Shown: in pieces, positions 34,901 to 46,900 of the stretch
How positions within the stretch are numbered: the first letter of the stretch is position 1
Layout of the letters: each line of letters starts with the position of its first letter
Assembly: GCA_947396885.1 (NCBI GenBank)
Contig: OX377201.1
Coordinates: 25,583,923 to 25,647,922 of the forward strand
Source of the DNA: Heligmosomoides polygyrus polygyrus
Taxonomy: Eukaryota > Nematoda > Chromadorea > Rhabditida > Heligmosomidae
Length of the DNA: 64,000 nucleotides
Direction of reading: 5' to 3'
The notes under the pieces: generated by a model
What the model saw: only the letters and a program-made list of their open reading frames with translations
Told to the model about the DNA's origin: nothing
The model's database searches: none
Program-made: the position numbers and the translations under genes

Positions 34901-37900
34901 GAAAACGCGACTTTTTGAAATAATCGAATGGAATTCATCCGAAAAACATGATTTTTTGAATGTTCGATTTCAAAAACTTTCGAAAAGCGCATTTTTGAAT
35001 GATAATTCGAATTTCAATATTCAGATTCGTATGAAAATCATTCGAATGCGTATTCGAATAGGTCATTCGAGTACAACTGAACTGTCTATAGTGAACCACC
35101 TTGGGGAAGGCCCTCTCAGAATGATCCTTTACGCGGGCGACATCGCCCTAGTAGCCGGCAGCCGGGAGGAGCTGGAGGAGAAGGTGCAGTTCTGGCAAAG
35201 AGCCCTCGCAGACAAAGGCCTGCGGCTGAACGTGAAAAAGACGAAGCATCAGCTCTGAGCGGTGCCCTGAACCGATTCAAGGGAGAGGTGATCGAAGAGG
35301 TGGAGAGAATTCCGTTACCTCGGAAACGATCTATCCGAGGAAGGAAACGTGGACCAGGCGGTCAGGGGACGGATAAATGCAGCATGGCTCAAATGGAGGG
35401 AGTCCACGGGAATTCTCTGCGACCGTAGATGCTCCAGGACACTTAAAGGTAAGCTATATAGAACAGTAGTGAAGCCTGCCCTCCTCTATGGTTGTGAGTG
35501 CTGGGCCCTGGGTAGAGTGCAGGATTTTAAACAAGCCTGGTACAATTCACCTACCCCAGAGAGATGGAAGTCTTAGCAGGCCTAGGCGGGAAATTTGACC
35601 CAAGAACCTGGTATCGACGGCACGTGACAGCCGGTACCTCCTCCGACTGCGCTACCACATGCCTTAGGTAATCGAAACATGTATAGCCATTCAAATGAGA
35701 ATCGCGACGTGCTTGACGAGTACTTGGCTCGATCTCTTAATTTCATACACCAAGAAATGGTGATTTTTGCACTTTAAGTTTCGGGGTGTGGTAGTGCAGT
35801 CGGTGGAGGTGCTAGCTATTGCGCGTTCATCCGCATCAAGGCTCCTTATTCGGGTTTCTTACCCAGGCCATCTAAGCATTCTTTCTCTCCGAGATGATTG
35901 GGACTGGACTCGTCTGGGAAGGATACAACACTGAATTGTTCATCGGCTGGCCACCGCAAGTCATTGTGCAGTCAAATGCTCATCCTATTGGTGTTCACGA
36001 CATCTTGAGACGCAGAAGGCATGATGCATCTCAAAATGGGTTCATCAGCGCCGTACTCTATCCTTTTCATCTTTTGAGGAAAATTTTTCTCCATCATTCT
36101 TCTTTGAAACTTTGCTTTGAAAATCCTCAGGTTTCAAAAATATGTCCATCTATTTGGGACAGGTAAGTTATAAATTTTCTCAAAGAGTAGTAGTGAATGA
36201 ATTGTCCTGGAATAGAAATTTGGTCTGATCTTCTTAGAAAGTTTCTCCATTAAATTAGTTCTCACTTGGAAGACGTTTAGTTCGGTATGAGGAGTGTCCA
36301 ATTGGCTTTGTCTTAACGACATTTCCTTAAAGAACAATTTAGTGAATATACCATTTTCACGTCGAATTGGACACTTTTTTAAAAATCTAATCGGACATAT
36401 TTCAGGTAATCATATAGCGCATTAAAAGATCAGATCGTGCCATGCACCTAAGAAGCTCGTCGCAACTTTTACTTGATTGATAGTGTAAATGTTACTTAAA
36501 TGAGCGATCAAAGGGAGAATATGCGTGTTCTTTACAGTTGTCCATGTTTTATCGTTAACAATTGCAAACTCCATAAAGGATAAAGGATAAAGGACGGCTC
36601 AATCTCTTCTGGGATGCGCCAACGCATTCTACTTCTACGGGATGTCGTGGAGGCGACAGGAATGCGCATTTGGCCATACAATGACTTGCGGTGGCCAGCC
36701 GATGAACAAGTCAGCGCTCTATCCTTCCCAGACAAGTCTGGTACCAATTCACCGACCCCGGAGGGATGGAAGGCTTGGTTGACCTGGGCGGGAAATCCGA
36801 ACCAGGAATCTGGTATCGGGTGCACGCGACAGTCGCGCCTCCTCCGACTGCGCTACACGCGCCCCTTGCAAACTTCATGCAAACAGAAATTTCTCTATCA
36901 ACTGAATAAAATTTGTGATGTCTTTGACGAGGTCGTGGCGCAATCTTTTTTGACACTAAAAAAAACACCCTCCTTTCTGCTCTTTAAAACGAGCATTAAA
37001 CTGTGATTTTCCTCAAAAAATAAAATGTTTATAAATTTTCAAACAATGTGTTCACTTATTGGGTAGATGAACTAAAATTTCAAAGAAACTATACTAAAAT
37101 TTGTTGAACAAAAAATTGTTGTTACAGGATGTTTTGTTGCGATCAAAACTCTTGCGCCAGGCAGGACTCGAACCCGCATCTTCTGCTTTCCGGGCAGCGA
37201 TGTTCGCCTTACACCACCGGCGCTGTTTGACCGCAAGTAACATCCGCTGTATCCTCGAGGTAAGGCGAACATCGCTGCCCGGGAAGCAGAAGATGCGGGT
37301 TCGAGTCCCGCCTGGCGCAAGAGTTTTGATCGCAACAAAACATCCTGTAACAACATATAGCCTCTCTACCAGCCGCTACAGGCTTAAGCAAATGTTTTCG
37401 AACAAAAAATTATTTTAAACTTTCTATAGGGTCTTTAATTTAATGCAAAAGAAGCTCGTTTCGATTTGGAAAAATTCGCCTTGATTTCAAAAGCTTTAGA
37501 TTAGCTCAGAAGAGTGTCCAATTTGATTTGAAAAGTATCCAATTCGACGATAAAATGGTATGCATAATGCAGGCACTAATATGAGACGTATAAGGTGCGA
37601 GCTCGGCTGCGGTGGCGTTCTCAGGTGGAGTCGACAGTCTTCTGGTAGCCGTGGCACTTCACATGGCATATCCGCTGGGTGAAACGATTGACCTCATCAA
37701 TGTCGCCTTCTACAGGGGTTCAGAGGTGGGCTGTGTTTTTGCTTGAAACGCTTTGTGAACTCTATCATGAAGTCAGTGCGAATTCCATACGTGGTTTTGT
37801 GTCATCAAATCCTTCGCACTTGCTGGAACTCAGCGGTGCCCTATGCGTATGAATTCAGCATCGCTCCATCGTCACAGATCGCCAACGTGCCACGGCTGGT

Positions 37901-40900
37901 CTTCTCTTTCTGCGTTCGAAATACGCCGAGAGACAGTGGCGTTTGATTCTCGCCGACGTCACGAAAGAGGAGCTGGAGAAGAACAGATCGGAACGAATAG
38001 TGAAGGTTCGTTAGGAAAAGTTGGGCAGAGGCGTTCGAACGTCTCCACGGCTAATCGGGAAAATACTGCAGCAAGAGAAACAGAAGGAAAGAAACATCGC
38101 TTGCAGGCTGCAGCTCCGGCGCTGTCAGTGCTAGACGAGTCGCTTGCCTGTGTCCTATGGTTTGCTCTTCGAGGAGAGGGCAAAGACTACGATGGCGGCG
38201 ATGAAGTGCGGTGAGACGTAGAGGATATAAGACGACCGTCGAAATGACTAAAGCGGGTGTCGTAATTAAGTTTCTAATGAGATCAGTCAGGAAACGCTGG
38301 TTGCGCAGACGTGGGAGGTGCCAGCGCATGCGTGCATTCCTCTTCTTCTTCTTCAGCGTCTGTCCCGCTTCGTAGCTGGGTCCACTATTCTGGTGTCATC
38401 TGTGTGGACACCAGCTACTTTCAAGTCCATATGTGACGTATCAGATCAGCGCTGCTTCAGGCGCCCTCTAGGCCGCTTTCCAATTACCTTGAAGTTAAGG
38501 CCTATCTTGCGGGCGCTGTCTTACTTTCCACGCAGAACGTGGCCGTACCATCGTAAGCGAGCTTCGTGCATCTTGTCCGCTATCGGCGCGACACCGAACT
38601 TCTGCCGAATGGCATCGTACTTTCGGACTAGCTCAGTTGGCCCCAATGCCGTCCTCGCATCAGGGACCCTCGCATACTTCTCACACTCGCCGGGCTCTGC
38701 GAGTGCGTGTCGGCTCCCGCGGACGACGTAGCAGTATCTCGATACTCATGTAACGTCATCAACCATGTGATGTGACATGGGTCTTCGGAGGCCGGCGTGT
38801 CACAAGGGCCTGTCGCCTGCATTCGAGTGTCCGTTCATCCCGATCAGAATTTTAGGTTCGAATCCCCTCAGGCCTAGCAAGCCTTCGTTCCTTTCCGGAT
38901 CAATGAATTGACATCAGCCACTTCTGAGGAGAATAAACATTGACTTGTCCATCGGCTGGCTACCACACGTCAAAATACGCATTCAATTTGCTTCCACGAT
39001 ATCTCGCTGGAGTAGAATGTGTGGCTCATCGCTCAAGTGGGTTGGCTATCGCCCCATCCTTTTTAAACAAACGCAGAGGTCATATGAGCCTACAGTACAA
39101 TGCAGTCAAGGTAGCGATTGCGCTTTTTAAGCGTAGCTTCTTCAAAATTATGAAATAAAGATATAAAACAAATTTTTTTACTGCTAATGCGTATATTGAC
39201 ATTTATTACATGGATACCTATGCGTACTAAGTTAAAAAAACACAACCAAAATAAAGGATAAGGGTAAAGGACGGCGTTACTCAATGCCTTTTGGGATGCG
39301 CCACGCATTCTACTTCTACGGGATGTCGTGGAGGCGATTTGAATGCGTATTTGACCATACAATGACTTGCGGTGGCCAGCCGATGAACAAGTCAGCGCTT
39401 TATCCTTCCCTGACAAGTCTGGTACCAATTCACCGACCCCGGAGGGATGGAAGGTTGGTTGGCCTGGGCGGAAAATCCGAACCAGGAACCTGGTATCGGG
39501 TGCACGCGACAGTCGGCGCCTCCTCCGACTGCGCTACACGCGCCCATACAACCAAAATAAGAGCAACAAAACAACCAAAATAAGATAATAAAGAAAAACA
39601 CGTGATTACTAAGGAAGGAGAAGGAAGACTTAAGCATCTCGGAAATCAGCAGACTCCAACCGGGGGGGGGGGGGAGGGGCTAATGAATTTTCTAAGAGGG
39701 GGAACAGAAATAGGTAGTAAATTGTTGTTGTAGGTATTCAGAGCCCGCTCGGCTTTCAGAGAAGTGCTGCCTGACAGAGACACTCAGTAAGTCTAGATAA
39801 TTTATAGAATGTTGAAAATTAAGGACTCCAGTTATATATTTTTTACTGAAAAGCAGGGTCCTCTTGCTCCTATTTTATTCTACCTATCTTTTATTTTTAC
39901 TTCATATCATTTTCTCCAAGGCGAGAGGTGGAGCAGTCGCAGGAGGCGTCGACTGTAGCGTGCATAGGATTCCAATTCATTGTATGGGCCAAATACGCAT
40001 TCAAATAAGGCAAATAATGTAGAAGTAGAATAATGATAGAAAGCAGAAAGTGATAGAAAGTAGAGTGCGTGGCGCGTTCCAAAACGGAATGATTAACGTC
40101 GTCCTTGATCCTTATCCTAGCATTTAGTACAATAACAATTATAACGATTACATCTATGCTTTGTCATGAGACCCGTGGCAGCGATGACGGCTTGACATCG
40201 GCATGTTATGTGCTGGATGAACTTGTCCGTCTTCTCCCGGGAGGTGTTTTCCCATGCAGTTTTCTGTCGGATGAACTTTTCCCGCAACCTGTGAAACTCT
40301 AGGGGCACTTAACTTGACCCTCTATTTCACATCTCACCATCAGATGATCGCTGGGATTCAAATCAGGGAACAGCGGTGAGGACGTCGTGGCTGCACGAGG
40401 ACGTTTTGCTGCGGATTCCTTGGCGAGCAGTCTCAGTTTGGGCTTCGGGTTATTATTTTCTTGGGAAATAAGCCCTCGTGGGACAGTACTGAGTAGTGAG
40501 AGGAGACGGTCAGTCAGCTGTCTCTATAATGTTGAGGTACCTTCGGAATCCATGTTACCCTCGATCCGATGGGGAGATCAGGTGATGGTGTTCCCTGGCA
40601 CAAAAACCAGGGAACACCATCACCTGACCTCCGATGTGCTTCAAAATCTGCAATTGGTACCTAGGATGGCATCTAGTACCAAAGACGGTGCGCCACATAA
40701 GTTTGAGCGTCCCGAACAGCGAACCCTGAATTCCTCACTCCAGATGAATTGTGGAATATATCGGACCCGATATATTCTGCGTGTTGCTCGTTAAGAGCAA
40801 GGGCTGGCGGAACGTATCCAGGGGAGGTTTACGACCTGCTCCTGCGGATATGCCAGCGACGGCCCCAGAGCCATAAAACCCTGCCGGACGGAGAGTCCGA

Positions 40901-43900
40901 GGAAATCACGGTAGACACGCCTCCAGGAGAGTCCATAAAAAGCCCTCCCTAGTAGATCTGTACGCTTGTTTTTTTCCTGCTCTTGTCCTTATAAACATTT
41001 CTTACTCATCGGCGTTTATTTTCTTGTGAGTACTGTATATCGGAACCGATATCAGTACAGTAATCAATTCGATTACCAACCGAAGACACTCAGTGTCCGA
41101 CTTGGGGGCCACGCCGGTAACTTGGATCCAAGTTCCCGTTTCAGTGTCCATTGACAATGTCACACCCAACTGCCACCGATGCCATGGACGGAACCGTCAT
41201 GGATCAGCTTGGCGAGAATACTCCACAGCCGTTGGAGGACTGGGATCAACTCGGAGTGAGTTGCCAGTTTGAGGATTTAAATGCTTCCTTCGGGAATATC
41301 CTAAAGCGGTTAGATAGCGCGCTAAATGAGCAGATCAGGAATTTAGCTCGGTGTAAACGGGCTAAGATTTTAGATGCTGTTAGAGGTACTATAGAAGGTA
41401 CGCTCGAAATGGTAGACGCACGCTTAGGAGTAGGGCCAGATGCTTTGGAAGCGGCATTTTGCAATGAGATTGGGATGTCGCTTAATGAATTGCGCGAATT
41501 TTTGCCACAGGTGAACGCGCATAGCCAAGCACTCTGTGATTTAGCATTGACACTGGGGTGCGAAATTGATCAAGTTAAGGAACGGGTAATTTCTAAGACT
41601 AACGAGGTTCTGAAATTGCAGAGCAGCATAGACAATTTGAAATCACAGCTTGAATACGAGCTGTCTGAAAGGGAAAAAATGGTGGAGTGCCATAGAAACC
41701 AGTTGAGACTTTTGCAGAAAGAAGCTGCAAGTCTCGGAACTGGGGTAACGCGGTCAGTGGCTGGATCCAGCCGTGAACCGACATCCACAGGTGAGAACGG
41801 CAACAGAGTTAGTGAATGGCGTGCGGTTCGCAGCCACTACACTTCGCTTAAAAGCGATCATGTGCATAACTCTGTTCAGGGACGGATCGCGTCCCTAGCC
41901 ATGAACGCTGGACGACGTTGCGAGCCAACGCAAGCGTCTCGCGCCTCATCACGACTGTCCTCGCCGGAGTCTTCCCGAGGATCAGTGAATGGTGAGTCTC
42001 TCAGTACTTGCTCGGATCCGAGCACTAGGTATGAGAGAGCCCCTGCGGATGCAGTAAGCGACATGTTCACTGTATTTAGGGAAGTTTTTAAGGCTCAAAG
42101 CGTAGCCAATGTTACCAAATACGACGGGAAAAATTCTTTGACCGAATTTTTACGTGGGTTAGATGTTAAATTCCCAGTAACAGTTTGGCAAGATTCTGAT
42201 AGGCGGGATATCCTGGTAAATCATTTGTCAGGGACCGCGCTTTCACTTTTTAAGGGTTTACCACAAAATGTTCGAGAGGGAACATATAGTGGGGTAGTCC
42301 GTGCTTTAAAAACGGCTCGAAGAAATCCTTGCGAACGCCTAAAAAATGTAAGGGAGTGGGATCAACTCTGTAAGAGAGAAAGTGAGACCATCGTAGATTT
42401 TTGCTACCGAATGGAGGACCTTTCCAGGAGAATTCATCCTAGCACCGAGTGGGACTTTATCAGAGGGTCAAAACTGTACTCTTGCCTTCAACATTGGAAC
42501 AGTTCTTATTACATATTGGCCGCGTTAGATGCGCCGGAGGGTGATATATACGAGGAGGTTAAGAAAGTAGCTCTACGGTTGGAAAAGTTGCAGGATGAAA
42601 CTCAAAGGATATCAGGTAATTACGATAACCACTTTAAGAAAGTTATCGATCGTAGGCCGATCGATAATAGGGCATCCGATGGTGAGAAATCTACCAGTAA
42701 TGCGCGCCGACTAGGGGATCAGCAGGGAACTAGGCCCTCACCCAAATGTTTTACTTGTGGGGAGCCGGGGCATATGGCATCATATTGCCCCAAGAAAGAT
42801 CGGCATGCGCCAGGAATTACCAGTAGGGGCAGGATGAATGGCAGTGGTCCTAATCGTGCACAAAACCGCACTGCGGGTGGTATTTCACTCGTTTCGGAGC
42901 TAGAGGGCTGGTGTAAAACGGTTCAAAATAAGGAAAGGCTTAGGAATGAGCAACCACGAGCCGTGGGTAAGCCATGCACTGTAGATGTAGAAATTTTTGG
43001 CATCTCTACCAAGGCACTTGTAGACACAGGATCTGTTGTCTCAATTATCCCTGTGGGACTTTTGACCCTAGTTCGAGATAAGGGTGTTAACCTGGACAGC
43101 AAAGCTAGGATTGTAGGGAAAGGTCAAAATCATAAATTTTTCGACGCTTCGGGAAATGTTATGAAATTTCTATCAGAAATTGTAACGGAAGTTGAGGTGC
43201 TAGGTGGTGCCAAGGCATGTGTACACATGCACGTGCAGAAGAGTGAAGACTCTACCATACTGTTAGGGACTAATGCTCTGGAAGAGCTAGGGATCAGCTT
43301 AAAACTATCGCCTAGGGCCGCTAACAGGGAAGATGCAACGATCAGCTGTTCTGAAACCAGTCTGCACCCAGGTTCAGCTTTAGCTGACCACAGAGTGATA
43401 ATTGCTCCAGGAGGGGTTGCTACTGTGCAAATTAACGGAGGCAACCGTCAGGGGCCATGTTTGTTTTGGTCTGAAAACGCCCGTATAGAGCCCGGGGTTT
43501 GTCAGATTCAAGGAGGGAAAGCTGAAATTTCAGTCGTTAATCGAGGTTCCGAATCCTGGGTAATAAATAAGGGCGAAAATCTTGGTGAGTGGACTAACGA
43601 AACATGGGTCGATCCAAAACTTGGGGATGCTCCTAGTGATATGCTAGCTTTACAGCAGTGTCCTGCGTTAGGAAAATTGGAGAGAACCGAGGTACTACTA
43701 AGTACTCTAGATCAAAATAGAAGGGCAGGACCGATGCCTACTCCAGTACGAGAGGTGGCTGGGGAATACAGCGATGTGTTCGCCATCTCAGATACTGAGT
43801 TAACGCAAACCACATTGATTAGTCATGACATTGATGTTGGTGATAACCCACCTATTAGACAGAGGACTAGACCTGTTCCGTACGGAATACGTACTAAGGT

Positions 43901-46900
43901 TGATACCATGCTTCGAGACCTTAAAACCAGAAATGTGATTGAGGACAGTCACTCTCCGTGGGCCTCGCCCATTGTACTCGTAGCTAAAAAGGATGGCACA
44001 ACCCGATTATGTGTTGACTATCGCGAGGTTAATAAAGTTACGAAGAAGGATAGTTACCCCCTGCCACCCATTGATGTAACGCTTCAAAATTTGCAAGGCA
44101 AGCGGTGGTTTACATCATTAGATTTGGCCAGTGGGTACTGGCAGGTGCCGTTAACTGACCAGGCAAAGGAAATTAGCGCTTTCACCACCACCTCGGGACA
44201 TTTTCAATTTCGGGTCTTGCCTTTTGGACTTACAACCGCGCCTGCGAAGTTTCAAAGATTGATGGACAAGGTATTGGGTGATTTACTCGGCCCTGAGGTG
44301 TCGGTTTACATAGATGACATACTGATTGCCACGGACTCTATAGAGCGGCATATAGATGTTTTAAGGGACGTGTTGAGAGCGCTTCGCAAAGCTCACTTAA
44401 AAGTTAAACCGCAGAAATGTCGAATGATGGAGCCTACCTTGGAATTCCTAGGACATGTTTTAGATGAGAATGGCCTAAAAGCCGACCCAGAAAAGGTGTC
44501 ACGAATTGCGAACTATCCACGGCCAATGAATATAGCGCAGCTAAGGACTTTTCTCGGCATGGCGGGATATTACCGCAAATTCGTTTTAAGGTTTTCTCAA
44601 ATATCGAAGCCTCTATATGAGCTTACCAGCCCAAAAAAGGGTTTTCTTTGGCTAGAAGAGCATGATCAGGCTTTCAATTCGCTTAAAAAAGTTCTTGGAG
44701 AAGCTCCAGTTCTTGCGCAGCCCAATATAGAGAAGGCTAGGGATGGATCACGTCCTTTTGTTATATATACTGACGCCAGTTCCATAGGTGTAGGCGCTGT
44801 TTTGGCCCAGGAAGGCGATGATTCTCTATTGCACCCAGTGTTTTTCACCTCAAAACATTTAAGTGGCGCTGAAAAGAACTATCACGTTACTGACCAAGAG
44901 GCTTTAGCGCTTGTCTACAGTCTAAAGAAGTTCCATTACTTCATATATGGCGTCAAAACCATCATTAGGACTGATCATTCCGCGCTTACATCACTTTTTA
45001 AGAGAACAAACGTTTCTCCTAGGGTTTTGCGATGGGCACTGGAGGTGCAGCGCTATGATCTTATCATAGAATTCGTCAAAGGTACAGCCAACGTGGTAGC
45101 GGATGCGTTATCGCGGGGATTATCACAAAATCCATTTCCAAGTCATGGCTATGCGGAGGACGAAAAAGTGGTCTGTGCTGTACAAGAACACGAATGGCTT
45201 ACAGAATTAAGGCAAGACCCTGACTTTTCTGCTGTAGTAGAAGCCGTTGAAAATGGGCAAAAGTTGGAGGTTAGAATTCCAAGGCATAGCAAAGTTCTTA
45301 ATTCCACAGACTTCGTGATCCAAGAAGGCAAACTACATTTGATAAGTGAAGATGGATCGCTAGCCCTTGTAGTGCCCCGGTCGTGTCGGCGAGATATATT
45401 TTCTGAGGCGCATTCGGGCGTTTTAGGTGGGCATTTTAATGCTTACAAAATGTCTTCGCAGATGAAACATTCAATATTTTGGCCGGGAATGTATCAGGAT
45501 TTAGTTTGCTGGTGCCGCGCTTGTCGGCAATGCTTTCTGACTAACTGCAGACCACAAAACGTTCCCCCTTTGAAGCCAATTCAAGTTGTAAGACCACTTC
45601 AAATCGTTGGTGTAGATTTGCTAGAAATGGGGCTTACAAGCAATGGAAATCGCTATATCGTCACAGTTATTGACCATTTCACAAAGTACCTGGGTGCTTA
45701 CGCCGTACCTGATAAAAAGGCTGAGACAGTGGCAGAAGCTATTTTTAGCAACTGGGTTTGTGGTACTGGTAGGTGGCCAGAAATGCTTCTATCGGACAGA
45801 GGAGGTGAGTTTGAGAACGCAATAATGACGGCTTTATGTGACGTTATGGGAATTGAGCAAAAATTCACGAAGGGTTACTGCCCCAGGGAGAACGGCTTAA
45901 CGGAGCGCGTTAACGGAACACTTGTCAGAATGCTCAAAAAGAAAACCACCGTGCCAGCTGAATGGGACAGAGTTCTCCCCACCGTAGTGTATGCTTACAA
46001 CGCCTCAACACATAGAGCAACTGGGGAGAGCCCACATTTTTTGATGTATGGGTGTGACCCAAAATATCCGTCAGCAGTAATCCCTTCAGAGCACTTATCG
46101 CCGTATATAATGGATTACGACACATATAAAGTAGAGCTCTTGTGTGGGTTAAAACTAGCCCGCGAATGGATCAACGAAAATGCTAAGGAATATCATGAAA
46201 AGATGAGGTTGGACTACGATAGACGGCTAAAAACTGGCAGATCCACAGTTTTTAGAACCGGTGATAGAGTTTATATGAAGCTTCCGACTGAAAAGGGAAA
46301 GTCTCGTCATCCTAAACTAACTACGGAGTGGGCGGGAGACCGCCCCCACTCTTGGTCATCCTGCGGCCCAGGAAGGCATACTAGTTCGGCGCCTTTTGCA
46401 ACTGCTTGCATAAGGAGGAACCATGCACCTCTCCACCGCATGGTTTCGGCGAACTTCGACGGAGATATCAGCAAGACCGCCGAAAACTCTTCATCGAACC
46501 ACTCCGGCTCGATGTCCTCAGGGCAGCGTATGACTTTGGCCGTCATCGTCTTGTGTTCAAAACACACTCGAGTATCCTCGAACCCTTCCGGAAGTAGAAT
46601 GAGACTGCGACGAGGCTTCAGCTGCTTCCAGCTTTCAGCATTCCATGGGTTCTCGTCAGCGTATCTCATAGCGGCATGATGCATACGCGGCAAGTGGTAC
46701 GGGTCCGCACCACTGCGAGGCGGCCAAGCCGGCAGCGTCTTCATAGCATCCTCCACACTTGCCAGCGCGGAGTGAACACACTGGGAGCGGTAAAATGACA
46801 CCGCCAATCCCAAACAAGAGGGGGTAAGAATATCATACGAATGGTCCAACATTCTGGACAAGCGAAAATTGTTCGGAACATGGCTTTGCCCTACAACGGC

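Noticed and set aside
37154..37223. Functional tRNA gene on the - strand
   Set aside because: Although it can fold, it belongs to a dispersed repeat family, lacks the U at position 33, and its serine-type anticodon does not come with a long variable arm.
37843..38214. Continuous 123-residue + frame at 37843
   Set aside because: It is out of frame with the true ASNSD1 exon 37859-38005 and only joins the correct frame of the exon at 38107; the intron between is real.
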